Source: Aquimarina sp. MAR_2010_214 (GTDB taxonomy: Bacteria; Bacteroidota; Bacteroidia; Flavobacteriales; Flavobacteriaceae). From it: 64,000 bases of DNA. Below are positions 53,829-62,663 of the stretch, piece after piece. Each line of letters starts with the position of its first letter. Position 1 is the stretch's first letter. The translations under genes and the position numbers were made by a program. Location of the stretch: assembly GCF_002846555.1 (NCBI RefSeq), contig NZ_PJMS01000001.1, forward strand, positions 4,092,001 through 4,156,000, in the 5' to 3' direction. The notes under the pieces are model-generated. The model was not told the DNA's origin and ran no database searches. It was given only the letters and a program-made list of their open reading frames with translations.

Positions 53829-54872
53829 TTATACATGAGTAGCTTTATTTTTATTTAAAGCAACCGAAGGTAACAACTCTAAAAAGTATTCGTGCTTTTT
53901 CTGAGTATAATCGAGATGAGTCACAAATCTTAATTTGCCTTGTCCCATTCCATAAAAATGAATATCTTTTGATGCCATCTGAGTAATAAAATCTTCTTCA
54001 TTACCATCTATAACAAATATGACTATATTGGTATCTATAGGTTCTACTTGTTTTACAAAAGGTAATCTTTTTATCACTTCGCCAATTTCTTTGGCTCTTT
54101 TATGATCTTCTGCTAATCGGTCAATATGATGATCAATAGCATACAATCCTGCTGCTGCCAAATACCCTAACTGACGCATTCCCCCTCCTAATATTTTTCT
54201 AATACGGATGGCCTTTTCCATAATCTCACTATTCCCGATTAAAACAGATCCTATTGGTGCTCCCAAGCCTTTGCTTAAACAAACAGAAATCGTATCAAAA
54301 ACTTCTCCGTATTGTACAGCATTTTCATTTTTTGCTACCAAGGCATTCCATAGTCGTGCTCCATCCAAATGATACCCTAGATTATGCTGATCACACACTT
54401 TTTTTATTTTTTTAATCTCTTCAAAATCATAGCATGCTCCTCCTCCTTTATTAGTTGTATTTTCTATACACACCAAGCTTGTTAATGGGCTATGATAAAA
54501 GTCTGGTGGATTAATTGCATCTTCTACCTGAGTAGCGGTCACCATACCTCTATGACCATCTAGTAACCTGCAAGATACACCACTATTAAAAGAAACTCCT
54601 CCTCCTTCATAATTATACACATGTGCATATTTATCGGCAATCAATTGCTCTCCTGGTTGTGTATGCAGCTTAATGGCCGCTTGATTTGCCATACTTCCTG
54701 ACGGAAAAAACAATGCAGTATCTTTACCAAATCTATGTGCTATCTTCTCTTCTAATGCATTTACCGTAGGATCTTCTTTATACACATCATCCCCTACCTC
54801 AGCATTCATCATAGCAGTAAGCATTTCTGGAGTAGGCTTGGTAATTGTATCGCTTCTAAGGTCTATTTTCAT
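53829..54872 (-). CDS. Threonine aldolase-family PLP enzyme (GntG type)
   Basis: 347 residues, PLP fold-type I. SDTITKPTPEMLTAM opening, FFPSGSMANQAAIKLH, LDGARLWNALVA and the PLP Lys near 200 in SVCLSKGLGAPIGSVLIG are the low-specificity L-threonine aldolase pattern. It splits threonine or allo-threonine to glycine and acetaldehyde. Single gene, divergent from the AraC-type regulator downstream on the other strand. Confidence 0.92.
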   Translation of the reverse strand: MKIDLRSDTITKPTPEMLTAMMNAEVGDDVYKEDPTVNALEEKIAHRFGKDTALFFPSGSMANQAAIKLHTQPGEQLIADKYAHVYNYEGGGVSFNSGVSCRLLDGHRGMVTATQVEDAINPPDFYHSPLTSLVCIENTTNKGGGACYDFEEIKKIKKVCDQHNLGYHLDGARLWNALVAKNENAVQYGEVFDTISVCLSKGLGAPIGSVLIGNSEIMEKAIRIRKILGGGMRQLGYLAAAGLYAIDHHIDRLAEDHKRAKEIGEVIKRLPFVKQVEPIDTNIVIFVIDGNEEDFITQMASKDIHFYGMGQGKLRFVTHLDYTQKKHEYFLELLPSVALNKNKATHV

Positions 54873-54989
54873 TTTTTATGATACTAATATGATTTATGTT
54901 GTAATCTACTCAACCAATAAAAATAATGTTATTTTTGCGAATAGCACTAGCATATTACTCTAAAATAGATGTTCCTCCAAAAAATTATT

Positions 54990-56723
54990 ATGTATAGATT
55001 TTTTATATATTACTTTTTGCTACAATTTCTTTTTACCTCAACTTCATTAACTGCACAACACTATACAGATTCTTTACAACAAAAGTCATATGATGAGCTT
55101 ATAGAAACCTACCTTAATTATTCACAAACAAATCGTATAAAAAGTAAAAAAATTGCTGAAATCTATTTAGAAAAAGCAAAAAAAAATAAAGATACTTTAC
55201 AAATTGCAGAAGCATATTTATTACATTATTATGAAACAAGAAACTCTATTGGAATACAATACTTAGACAGTATCATAAAAACCACAAAAAACAAACAAAA
55301 TAAAAAATATCCTGCATATGCTTATTTTAACAAAGCTCAATATTTCTTATATAAAAAAAGAGAAATTGAAAACACATTAAATAATCTAGCTATAGCACGT
55401 AAATTTGCTAAAACAAATTACAATACAAATTTGCTACACAGAATAGAATATTTGATTGGAATTGTAAAAAGTGAACATCTAGATGAAAAAGAGGGAGCCA
55501 TATCAATATTTAAAAAATGCATGGTTTTTTATGCTAACGAAGAAAAAAACAGTCATAAATCTCACTATTTCAACACCATACACGCTATAGCTGAAACTTA
55601 CATAGGACTAAAAAAATACGATTCTGCTTCTTACTATAACACCTTAGGATATCATAAAACTTCCAAAAACACAGATCTTAACTCAAATTCAATAAAAACA
55701 TATTTCATCCTTTGTGAAGGTATCAATCAATATGCTCAAAAAAAATATACTGTAGCTATAGATAGTATTCATAAAGCATTACCAAAAATGATAGAATTTC
55801 AAGATAAATCTAATATCATTGACAGTTATTTTTATTTAGGGAAATCATATCATGATCTTAATAATAAAGAAAAAGCAATCTTCTATTTTAAAAAAACAGA
55901 TTCATTACTCAAAACTTTAAATTCTATTCCTCAATATAAACATGTAAAGACATATGAATATTTAAAAGAACATTACAAAAATATTAATGACATACAAAAT
56001 CAAAACATCTATCTTAATAGACTAAACTCTATACTAGATCAGTATTTAAATGATCGAATTTTTATTAGTAAAAAAGTAAAAGAAGATTATGATATTCCTC
56101 TTTTAATAGAAGAGCAAGAAAAACTCATTAAAAAATTAAACAAAAATGCAGGAACTTATATCTCCAGCATAATCTTATTGGCTATAATACTAATTACATC
56201 AATTGGTTTGTTATACTATCAATACAGGAAAAAACGAGTATATCGATTACGGTTTGAGAAATTAATGACAGAACAAACGATACCTAATACAACAGGTACT
56301 CATGGTCACCATACTAAGACAGAAAACCCTTCTCCTAATAAAAGCATAAAAGTACCTGAAAAACATATTACCTATATTTTAAATAAATTAGATGAGTTTG
56401 AAAATGATCAAAAATATCTTTCTTTAGGTATAAGCGCACAATCCTTAGCAGATGATATTAAAACCAATGTTAAATATTTATCATTGGTTATCAATCATTA
56501 TAAAAATAAATCTTTTATCAATTATCTAAATGAATTGCGAATAACATATGCAGTAAAAGAATTAAAAGAAAATACTATGATTAGGAAATTTACTATAAAA
56601 GCTATAGCCAATGAGATGGGATATAATAGTGCCGAAACCTTTTCTAATGCTTTTTATAAACAAACAGGTATCAAACCTTCTTTTTTTATCAAAAACCTTA
56701 AAAAAAACGAACTGAACCATTAA
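54990..56723 (+). CDS. TPR/membrane AraC-type regulator
   Basis: 577 residues from the ATG at 54990; another ATG seven codons earlier (54969) is possible. Signal or anchor MYRFFIYYFLLQFLFTSTSLTAQ, TPR-like helical pairs (~35-360), one membrane helix (~390-410, GTYISSIILLAIILITSIGLLYY), then a cytosolic AraC DNA-binding domain (~475-575: SLGISAQSLADDIKTNVKYLSLVINHYKN, IKAIANEMGYNSAETFSNAFYKQTGIKPSFFI). This is a one-component, membrane-bound regulator. It stands directly before the peptide cluster, so it could act on the motifs at 57.1, 61.9 and 62.9 kb; unproven. Confidence 0.88.
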   Translation: MYRFFIYYFLLQFLFTSTSLTAQHYTDSLQQKSYDELIETYLNYSQTNRIKSKKIAEIYLEKAKKNKDTLQIAEAYLLHYYETRNSIGIQYLDSIIKTTKNKQNKKYPAYAYFNKAQYFLYKKREIENTLNNLAIARKFAKTNYNTNLLHRIEYLIGIVKSEHLDEKEGAISIFKKCMVFYANEEKNSHKSHYFNTIHAIAETYIGLKKYDSASYYNTLGYHKTSKNTDLNSNSIKTYFILCEGINQYAQKKYTVAIDSIHKALPKMIEFQDKSNIIDSYFYLGKSYHDLNNKEKAIFYFKKTDSLLKTLNSIPQYKHVKTYEYLKEHYKNINDIQNQNIYLNRLNSILDQYLNDRIFISKKVKEDYDIPLLIEEQEKLIKKLNKNAGTYISSIILLAIILITSIGLLYYQYRKKRVYRLRFEKLMTEQTIPNTTGTHGHHTKTENPSPNKSIKVPEKHITYILNKLDEFENDQKYLSLGISAQSLADDIKTNVKYLSLVINHYKNKSFINYLNELRITYAVKELKENTMIRKFTIKAIANEMGYNSAETFSNAFYKQTGIKPSFFIKNLKKNELNH

Positions 56724-57222
56724 AATCAGTTAGTCTTTTAAATTTAGAACAAAAATAACTGATAGTTTTTGTGTAGAACATCGTATTCTTTTTTCATTCC
56801 TGGATCTCTCTATATAGAGGTCGTTATTTTATTTTCAAATTTACTCATTGTATTTACAAAATAACCACTAATAAAAACACTTTCTCATCCCCCCTAAACA
56901 TCTCTTAAAAACCTCCCTAGTTTGTAATAATTATTTATGTTTTCATCAAAAACACCCCTCTTATACTTAGCAGAAAAAACAAAGTGATAAATCAAAACAG
57001 ATAAGATAGTAGAGCTAGTTATGTATTTATTCTATTAAAAACACAAGCAAAGAATATGTATCATTACCTCCTTGATATTCACATTACAACACATCAAAAC
57101 CATTATGCATCAATCAACAAAAAACAATCGAAATTCTAGAATTTCTAGTAGTAGTTAGAACAATACCGTACTTAAACAAGTACTTTCACATAACTTAGCC
57201 GTTAATCTAAAATGTTATACTT
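56724..57222. other. Intergenic region with palindromic operator
   Basis: 499 bp. It holds a perfect 16-bp palindrome at 57130-57145, 78 bp before the precursor gene at 57223. A small GGATCTC...GAGGTC-like inverted pair is visible near 56800-56822. Otherwise nothing. Confidence 0.45.
57127..57148 (+). promoter_or_regulatory. Candidate operator, copy 1 (GAAATTCTAGAATTTC palindrome)
   Basis: ATCGAAATTCTAGAATTTCTAG. The core GAAATTCTAGAATTTC (57130-57145) is a perfect 16-bp palindrome. The half TCGAAATTCTrGAA also occurs (opposite strand) at 61865-61900 and 62961-62975, each upstream of a GG-leader peptide gene. Confidence 0.6.
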
Positions 57223-57435
57223 ATGAAAAAAAAATCAGGAATTAAAAAGTTAAATTTAAATAAAATAGAAATCTCAAAACTAAATCTCAAAACAATTCGT
57301 GGAGGAGGAATTATCGAAGAAATCATAGGTACCGCTAGTGGTGTACTTGATAATAACACTTGTCATTGTACGGGTACAAGTAAAGATAATGATAATAATT
57401 GCCTTTCTAATCCAAATAAAAGAATTACTTGGTAA
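57223..57435 (+). CDS. Lanthipeptide-type precursor peptide 1
   Basis: 70 residues. The leader MKKKSGIKKLNLNKIEISKL ends in KTIRGG. The KKLNLNKxxISxL pattern is the class I lanthipeptide leader of Bacteroidota (NF038153-like, by memory). The core (GIIEEIIGTASGVLDNN then TCHCTGTSKDNDNNC) has three Cys and many Ser/Thr, so lanthionine rings are possible. It converges on the exporter gene at a shared terminator and is the only precursor on this strand. Confidence 0.75.
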   Translation: MKKKSGIKKLNLNKIEISKLNLKTIRGGGIIEEIIGTASGVLDNNTCHCTGTSKDNDNNCLSNPNKRITW

Positions 57436-57466
57436 AAGAAGAATTTAATTCATTTCTAAAGATTTG

Positions 57467-57508
57467 TATAACACTACTCTTGATTTTTTAATTAAGAGTA
57501 GTGTTATA
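57467..57508. terminator. Bidirectional terminator between precursor and exporter
   Basis: TATAACACTACTCTT (57467-57481) and AAGAGTAGTGTTATA (57494-57508), a perfect 15-bp stem with a 12-base loop, between convergent genes. Confidence 0.85.
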
Positions 57509-57509
57509 A

Positions 57510-59639
57510 TTAAACAGCTTGAACAACATCAGGTATTTTCACTTCTAACAGTTGGTCGTTTTGTAAGGTAACGACTCGATCTGCCATAGCAATTGTATCT
57601 GGTCTATGAGCGATAATTATTCTTGTAATATTTAACTTTTTCACGGTAGTATTCACTACAGACTCAAGACCTACATCAAGATGTGAAGTAGCTTCATCCA
57701 GAAACAATATTTTAGGTTTTTTATATAAAGCCCTTGCTAATAACAGCCTTTGCTTTTGCCCTCCAGACAGGCTACTTCCCATATCCCCTATCAAAGTATG
57801 ATATCCCATTGGCATTGCCATGATATCTTGGTGTATTGCAGCCATCTGTGCACATTGTTCTATCCATTTCTGATCAAAATCTGGATCAAAGAAACTAATG
57901 TTATCTGCTATACTTCCTGATAGCAACTGATCATTCTGCATTACTGTACCTATCAGATTTCTATATGTTCTTAATCCTACCTTCCGTATATCATACCCAT
58001 CAATAAGGATGGTGCCTGTTTCTGGTTTTAGTAATCCCAACATCACCTTTATAAGAGTAGTTTTTCCACAGCCAGACGCTCCCACTATTGCTATAGAGTT
58101 TCCTTCTTCTATTTTAAAATTAAGATTCTTAAAAAGATATGGTTCATTATCAGAGTATCGAAAACTAATATTTTCCAGATGTAACTCTCCTTTTACCTGT
58201 GGTAATTCCCTTTTATTATCAATATCCTTTTCCTGTTGAGTTAGAATAATATCCCCAAGACGTTCCATATGTAGGGAAAGCATTTTAAATTGTATAAATT
58301 TATTTACCAAGGCAGAAGCTTTTTCTGTAAACTGGCCTTTATAAGACATAAAAGCATACAACATTCCGATAGTCATCAAACTATCCATTACCAAAGAGGC
58401 TGCCAGGTAAATCACAATAATATTTTCGAGACCAAATAAAAATCCATTAATAAAGTTATACCCGATGTCCAACTTTCCTATTCGTATACCCGTATTCATG
58501 GCATCTGCATAATAATTATGCCATACGGTTTGTCGTTGACTTTCGTTACCAAATAATTTAACGCTTTGGATACCTCTTACGGTTTCCATAAAATTAGAAT
58601 TCTGTTTGGCATCAGCTACAATAGCTTCTTCTTTCAATTGTCTATAAGGACGGTACAATGCTAATCGTACAATAATATACAACGCTACAGCAGCCATAAC
58701 GATAAAAGCTAGTGTAGTACTATATACAAATAGCATTACCAAAAGTCCTATAGCCATTATACCATCTACTACCGTTTCAATAAGGCCAGTAGTTAATAAT
58801 TGTTTTACATCTTCAAGAGAACCAAATCGCGAAATGATATCTCCAATATGTCTTTTCTCAAAGTAATCCATTGGCAGTTTTAACAAATGCCGTAATAGAT
58901 TAGCTGCCATCTGGATATTAAGTTGCGTTCCCATATATAAAATAACCACACCACGTAATGCTGTTACCCCCAAATTAACCAACCTCATAAGTCCAAAACC
59001 TAAAGCTAATATCAGCAACAAATCCAAATCTCTACTAATGATTACATCATCTACCACCAATTGCATGTAAAACGGCGTAGCGATAGCAAATACCTGCAAT
59101 AACAATGATAATATTAAAATCTGTGTTAATACCCGCTTCAAACCAGTTATTCTACTCCAGAAATCAGATAGCTTTGCTCTTTTTGAAATTTTTTCTGGTT
59201 TAAAATCTGGTGTAGGCGTTAATTCTAAGGCGACTCCTGTAAAATGTTTTGAAACTTCTGATAATTTTAAAACTCTTTTTCCTACAGCCGGATCATGTAT
59301 GGTTATTTTATTTCCTTTTACAGATGTGAGTACTACAAAATGATTTAAATCCCAATGTAAAATGCAGGGTGTTTTTAATTGAGAAAGCTCTTCTAAATCA
59401 AGGCGTAACGGTCTCGAACTAAACTGAAGATTATCGGCTAGTTTTATAAGTCCTTGTAGTGTTGCTCCTTTAGAAGATATAGAGTATTTACGCCGTAAAG
59501 CATTGAGATCTGATTTATGTCCATAGTAATTAGCAACCATAGCTACAGAAGCTAACCCACACTCTGCTACCTCTGTCTGTATGATTACAGGCACTCTTTT
59601 TCTCCAACCGTAATGAAGTAAATGAATTGGATTTTGCAT
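57510..59639 (-). CDS. C39-peptidase-containing ABC exporter (PCAT)
   Basis: 709 residues. N-terminal C39 peptidase (1-~150): oxyanion Gln21 and nucleophile Cys27 (QTEVAECGLASVAM), His in LNHFVVLTS and Asp in HDPAVGKRVL. The membrane domain with about six helices (~165-440) precedes the ATPase (~475-700): Walker A GASGCGKTT, Q-loop MQNDQLLSG, signature LSGGQKQR, Walker B ILFLDEATS. It cuts leaders after double glycine and exports the cores. Substrates are likely the five local GG/GA peptides and perhaps the orphans. It follows the HlyD gene by 3 bp. Confidence 0.95.
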   Translation of the reverse strand: MQNPIHLLHYGWRKRVPVIIQTEVAECGLASVAMVANYYGHKSDLNALRRKYSISSKGATLQGLIKLADNLQFSSRPLRLDLEELSQLKTPCILHWDLNHFVVLTSVKGNKITIHDPAVGKRVLKLSEVSKHFTGVALELTPTPDFKPEKISKRAKLSDFWSRITGLKRVLTQILILSLLLQVFAIATPFYMQLVVDDVIISRDLDLLLILALGFGLMRLVNLGVTALRGVVILYMGTQLNIQMAANLLRHLLKLPMDYFEKRHIGDIISRFGSLEDVKQLLTTGLIETVVDGIMAIGLLVMLFVYSTTLAFIVMAAVALYIIVRLALYRPYRQLKEEAIVADAKQNSNFMETVRGIQSVKLFGNESQRQTVWHNYYADAMNTGIRIGKLDIGYNFINGFLFGLENIIVIYLAASLVMDSLMTIGMLYAFMSYKGQFTEKASALVNKFIQFKMLSLHMERLGDIILTQQEKDIDNKRELPQVKGELHLENISFRYSDNEPYLFKNLNFKIEEGNSIAIVGASGCGKTTLIKVMLGLLKPETGTILIDGYDIRKVGLRTYRNLIGTVMQNDQLLSGSIADNISFFDPDFDQKWIEQCAQMAAIHQDIMAMPMGYHTLIGDMGSSLSGGQKQRLLLARALYKKPKILFLDEATSHLDVGLESVVNTTVKKLNITRIIIAHRPDTIAMADRVVTLQNDQLLEVKIPDVVQAV

Positions 59640-59642
59640 ATG

Positions 59643-60890
59643 CTATAATTTTCCTTTTAAACTATAAATAGGTTCTAGCAACCATTGCCCCAGGCTGCGT
59701 TCTTCTAAAATAATATCTGCTGCCACAGACATTCCTGATTGTAATGGCATTTTTTTACCATAGGCACTAATATTTTGTACATCTAAGGCTACTTTTATAC
59801 GATATACAGGTTCCTGCATAGGGATCGGAATCTCCACCTCATTAGGATTAATAACCGCCTCTGCTATTTGCACAATTTTACCTTGATACAATCCATATCG
59901 TTGATATGGAAAGGCATCATATCGTAGTAATACCTGCTGATTCTTTTTTACAAAACCAATAGCTCTCGAAGGCAAAAACAATTCAGCATACAACGTTGTA
60001 TTTTCGGGAATAATCGTTAATATAGGAACAGCAGAAGATACATTTTGTCCAATATTAACCTGAGTTGAAGTAATACGACCATTTACCGGGGCTTTAACCA
60101 TATAAGAATGACTGTTTTTTAATTCTATAAGGCGTTCTTCTATTTGTACCAACTGGTTTTGCAATTCTTTTAATCGGGTACTTTTGCGTAAAGGGGATTG
60201 CTCTTGTTGCTTTTGTATATTAGCAATTTCTGTTTTCTTATTAATTTGCAATCTTTTTGTAGCATTAAAAGATGCCTTAGCACTAAAATACATACTTCTT
60301 TTACTACTAAGGTCATCTTCAGAAACTAGCCCTTTTACTCTCAATTTTTTATAGGTATTCCATTGGTTTTTTGCCAGCTGTACTTGTTCTTTCTGACTTT
60401 GTAATTGTTGATTGATCTGATAGTATTCGTTCTTGTGATTAGCTAGAATTACTGATAAGCGATTACCTTCGCTATCCAGAACTTGCGTTTCATCAATAAT
60501 TCGTTGTTCGAGGTTTGTTTTTTGTTGCTCTAGTCGGGTGATCAATTGCTGATTGATACTTATACTATCTTTTGTACCTCGTTCTGTAGTAACTTCGAGT
60601 AAGTTTTGGCCTTTACTAACTTCTTGGCCATCTGTACTATGTTTTTTATCAATAACACCGTTAAAAGGTGCATACACGCGTACTAAACCTTTATCGGGCA
60701 CCAAATACCCTGTTACCATTTCACGACGAGCAAAGGTTCCGAAAGCTAAAAAGAACCCCACTATGACAACAACCAAAGTAATTGTCCCTGTAAAGATCCA
60801 AAATGATATGGGGCGAATTAACAAAACGTCTCCTAATAACCGTTGTGTATTACTCTGTATAGCTTCTTTACGAAATAGCGGGGAACTCAT
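59643..60890 (-). CDS. HlyD-family periplasmic adaptor for peptide export
   Basis: 415 residues. One N-terminal membrane helix (ISFWIFTGTITLVVVIVGFFLAFGTF, ~29-54), a biotinyl-lipoyl half (VTGYLVPDKGLVRVYAPFNGVI), a long coiled coil (~105-245, LITRLEQQKTNLEQRIIDET...) and a second lipoyl/beta part (VKAPVNGRITSTQVNIGQNVSS). It joins the ABC exporter to the outer-membrane TolC-type channel, which is not in the window. Stop codon 3 bp before the PCAT start, so cotranscribed. Confidence 0.93.
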   Translation of the reverse strand: MSSPLFRKEAIQSNTQRLLGDVLLIRPISFWIFTGTITLVVVIVGFFLAFGTFARREMVTGYLVPDKGLVRVYAPFNGVIDKKHSTDGQEVSKGQNLLEVTTERGTKDSISINQQLITRLEQQKTNLEQRIIDETQVLDSEGNRLSVILANHKNEYYQINQQLQSQKEQVQLAKNQWNTYKKLRVKGLVSEDDLSSKRSMYFSAKASFNATKRLQINKKTEIANIQKQQEQSPLRKSTRLKELQNQLVQIEERLIELKNSHSYMVKAPVNGRITSTQVNIGQNVSSAVPILTIIPENTTLYAELFLPSRAIGFVKKNQQVLLRYDAFPYQRYGLYQGKIVQIAEAVINPNEVEIPIPMQEPVYRIKVALDVQNISAYGKKMPLQSGMSVAADIILEERSLGQWLLEPIYSLKGKL

Positions 60891-60902
60891 ATCTAATATT
60901 AT

Positions 60903-61079
60903 TTATACTCCTGTAAAAGTCTTTTTCTTTCCAGATCCTGTTAGGCAAATCCCAAACGTTTTTTGACAATCTGGAGTGCAAGAATCAACTACCCCAGCAT
61001 TTCCATGATAGACGCCTCCATTTATTTGCTGTAATTGAAGATTAGAAATTGTACTTTTTTTAAGATTTAATTTTTTCAT
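60903..61079 (-). CDS. Lanthipeptide-type precursor peptide 2
   Basis: 58 residues from the ATG at 61079 (MKKLNLKKSTISNLQLQQINGG). A longer frame to 61124 adds only upstream DNA. The leader fits the KKLxLKKxxISxL...INGG pattern. The core VYHGNAGVVDSCTPDCQKTF continues with one more Cys (GICLTG); Ser/Thr and three Cys are possible lanthionine partners. It is 12 bp upstream of the HlyD gene, so one transcript with HlyD and PCAT is likely. Confidence 0.75.
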   Translation of the reverse strand: MKKLNLKKSTISNLQLQQINGGVYHGNAGVVDSCTPDCQKTFGICLTGSGKKKTFTGV

Positions 61080-61134
61080 TATATTGATTTTTATCTTTTT
61101 ATTTGATGTGATTTCTTTATACAAAATTGTTATT

Positions 61135-61168
61135 TAAACCCTCCTGAGCTTTCTCTCAGGAGGGTTTA
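61135..61168 (-). terminator. Hairpin between bacteriocin-like peptide and precursor 2
   Basis: TAAACCCTCCTGAG (61135-61148), loop CTTTCT, CTCAGGAGGGTTTA (61155-61168): a perfect 14-bp stem, 10 bp after the peptide stop. Few T follow on the minus strand, so it may be a partial terminator or a 3'-end-stabilising element that makes the peptide more abundant than the exporter. Confidence 0.75.
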
Positions 61169-61178
61169 TTATCAAAAA

Positions 61179-61340
61179 CTATTTGGCTTCATGAACTTCT
61201 GAACCTACAGCAACTGCTGTTACACGTGGACCTGATATTGCTTTCCATGCTTTTTTTCCATATTTAACTGCAGCTTTTACAATTACACCGATTACTGCTC
61301 CATTTACGTCTTGTACTTCTTTACCGTTTAATTCTCTCAT
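61179..61340 (-). CDS. Class-II-bacteriocin-like peptide B (VNGA leader)
   Basis: 53 residues, read directly from the sequence. MRELNGKEVQDVNGA (leader), then a cationic, Ala/Val-rich helix-prone core (VIGVIVKAAVKYGKKAWK) ending EVHEAK. The leader mirrors peptide A at 61592-61762 (MRDLKFEEVQEVNGG) with GA in place of GG. No Cys. The pair resembles the two-component class IIb bacteriocins cut by C39 exporters, and the exporter is 1.5 kb downstream on the same strand. Confidence 0.7.
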   Translation of the reverse strand: MRELNGKEVQDVNGAVIGVIVKAAVKYGKKAWKAISGPRVTAVAVGSEVHEAK

Positions 61341-61359
61341 GATTATGTATAGTATTTAT

Positions 61360-61379
61360 AAAACCTTCATAAAGGTTTT
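61360..61379 (-). terminator. Small hairpin between peptides A and B
   Basis: AAAACCTT (61360-61367), loop CATA, AAGGTTTT (61372-61379). An 8-bp stem 20 bp upstream of peptide B's start; it may attenuate transcription from peptide A. Confidence 0.4.
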
Positions 61380-61591
61380 TGTGATTAATTATTATTTTTA
61401 TGTTAATAAGTAGCATTAAAAAAGCATACTTATTTATTGTTTTTAATAAGCTATTACACTTTAGAGGAGATCTAACAATTTTCTATTATGAAAAACCTAT
61501 ACTTAGATTATTATTAGACCTCCATCCTGTAATTGATAATCTAATATCAAGAATTTATTAATTCTTAATATTAATTACCTCTGGATTCAAC

Positions 61592-61762
61592 TTATTTACC
61601 ACTATTTAATACTTCGTTTGCTCCAGCGCCTCCCGCAGCAGCAGTCACAAACTTCCACGCCTCTTTCACTCCTTTTACTATACTTTTTCCACCTTTCACT
61701 ATTATTTTGATAACCACTCCTCCATTTACTTCTTGTACTTCTTCAAATTTTAAATCTCTCAT
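61592..61762 (-). CDS. Class-II-bacteriocin-like peptide A (VNGG leader)
   Basis: 56 residues, read directly from the sequence. Leader MRDLKFEEVQEVNGG, a textbook double-glycine leader of class II bacteriocins. The core (VVIKIIVKGGKSIVKGVKEA then WKFVTAAAGGAGANEVLNSGK) is cationic with an amphipathic helix and GxxxG/AxxxG-like spacing, as found in two-peptide bacteriocins. It is the first gene after the regulatory motif at 61861-61900, ~100 bp upstream. Confidence 0.75.
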   Translation of the reverse strand: MRDLKFEEVQEVNGGVVIKIIVKGGKSIVKGVKEAWKFVTAAAGGAGANEVLNSGK

Positions 61763-61860
61763 TTTTTTAAATTTTAATTATTAAACTTATTTTTCATCAA
61801 TGCGCTTTGACATCAACAAACATACAAAAACAAAACACTGAATAACAAGTAGTTATGACT

Positions 61861-61900
61861 GGTATTCTAGAATTTCGATCGTTTTTCCAGAATTTCGATT
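61861..61900 (-). promoter_or_regulatory. Candidate operator, copy 2 (two sites, 20-bp spacing)
   Basis: TTCTAGAATTTCGATC (61865-61880) and TTCCAGAATTTCGATT (61885-61900) are direct repeats 20 bp apart. The whole block aligns with 62937-62975, also starting GGTATTCT. It lies ~100 bp upstream of peptide A. Confidence 0.65.
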
Positions 61901-62095
61901 TTGTTTTTATAGAAAAAATGCGATGATTGTTTTTTTGGATACTATTATCCATTAAGAAAGTGAATGTCTAGTCATAAAAAAAGTAGTTTTCACTAAGCTT
62001 TTTATATACATCAAAACAATGTAAAGCCAAAATATACACAGTAACAGAATCAATCATTGAAAATTGATATAATTCTTATCTGTTATAAAGTAAAA

Positions 62096-62125
62096 AAACC
62101 GCCTGAAGTTCATTTCAGACGGTTT
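62096..62125 (-). terminator. Terminator downstream of the LuxR-type gene
   Basis: AAACCGCCTGAA (62096-62107) and TTCAGACGGTTT (62114-62125), 12-bp stem with one mismatch, loop GTTCAT. On the minus strand it is followed by TTTTTTT. Confidence 0.8.
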
Positions 62126-62209
62126 ACATATTTTACAACTCATTTACATATAGAGTCTAAGAAATAGGGAACCAATACATTTTATTCTCCTAAAAAATTT
62201 TAAATAACT

Positions 62210-62264
62210 ACCCGTTGTGCATTTGAGATTTTTTATCCTACTAATTTCAAAATGCACAACGGGT
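62210..62264. repeat. Dispersed palindromic element, short form
   Basis: ACCCGTTGTGCATTT (62210-62224) and AAATGCACAACGGGT (62250-62264) are perfect 15-bp complements around a 25-bp centre. Same ends as the 7965-8156 element. It starts 11 bp after the LuxR-type gene and may also act in transcript ending. Confidence 0.75.
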
Positions 62265-62275
62265 CAGTAACTATA

Positions 62276-62482
62276 TTAAAGTTTACATAACTTATTTATT
62301 ATAGCATACTTTGTTAACCCTGCTAAATTTCTAACATTCAATTTTGAAATTAGATTTTTTCTATGGCTTTCTATGGTATGCTTACTCAAAAACAGTTTAT
62401 CAGAAATTTCTTTTGTTGTAAACTCTTGAGCAATTAAAATAATAACCTCAATCTCTCTCTTTGTTAATTGAACTTCTTCCAT
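62276..62482 (-). CDS. Minimal LuxR-type HTH regulator
   Basis: 68 residues consisting solely of a LuxR/NarL DNA-binding domain: LTKREIEVIILIAQEFTTKEISDKLFLSKHTIESHRKNLISKLNVRNLAGLTKYAI. No receiver or ligand domain. It lies within the peptide cluster between the LanC-side precursor and peptide A, so it may control the common operator; this is inferred from position only. Confidence 0.88.
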   Translation of the reverse strand: MEEVQLTKREIEVIILIAQEFTTKEISDKLFLSKHTIESHRKNLISKLNVRNLAGLTKYAIINKLCKL

Positions 62483-62540
62483 TTTTAAATATTTTATTGT
62501 ATTAATTTTCTACTTTCAGGTATAAGTGGTGCAGACAAAA

Positions 62541-62570
62541 AATCGTCTGAAAATGTATTTTCAGACGATT
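62541..62570 (-). terminator. Terminator of precursor peptide 3
   Basis: AATCGTCTGAAAAT (62541-62554), loop GT, ATTTTCAGACGATT (62557-62570): a perfect 14-bp stem. On the minus strand it ends in TTTTTT. Confidence 0.85.
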
Positions 62571-62663
62571 CAACTCAGTTTTCGAAAAACTATGTACTCA
62601 CAAATCAGCTAAAAATGTGTTATCAAAGAAAATCGAAAAAATAGTGTTATTTACTTTTGAACA

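Larger units (their letters stand above)
61763..62275. other. Intergenic regulatory region of the bacteriocin-like operon
   Basis: 513 bp with no gene. Contains the operator pair (61861-61900), a terminator for the LuxR-type gene (62096-62125) and the short palindromic element (62210-62264). Confidence 0.5.
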
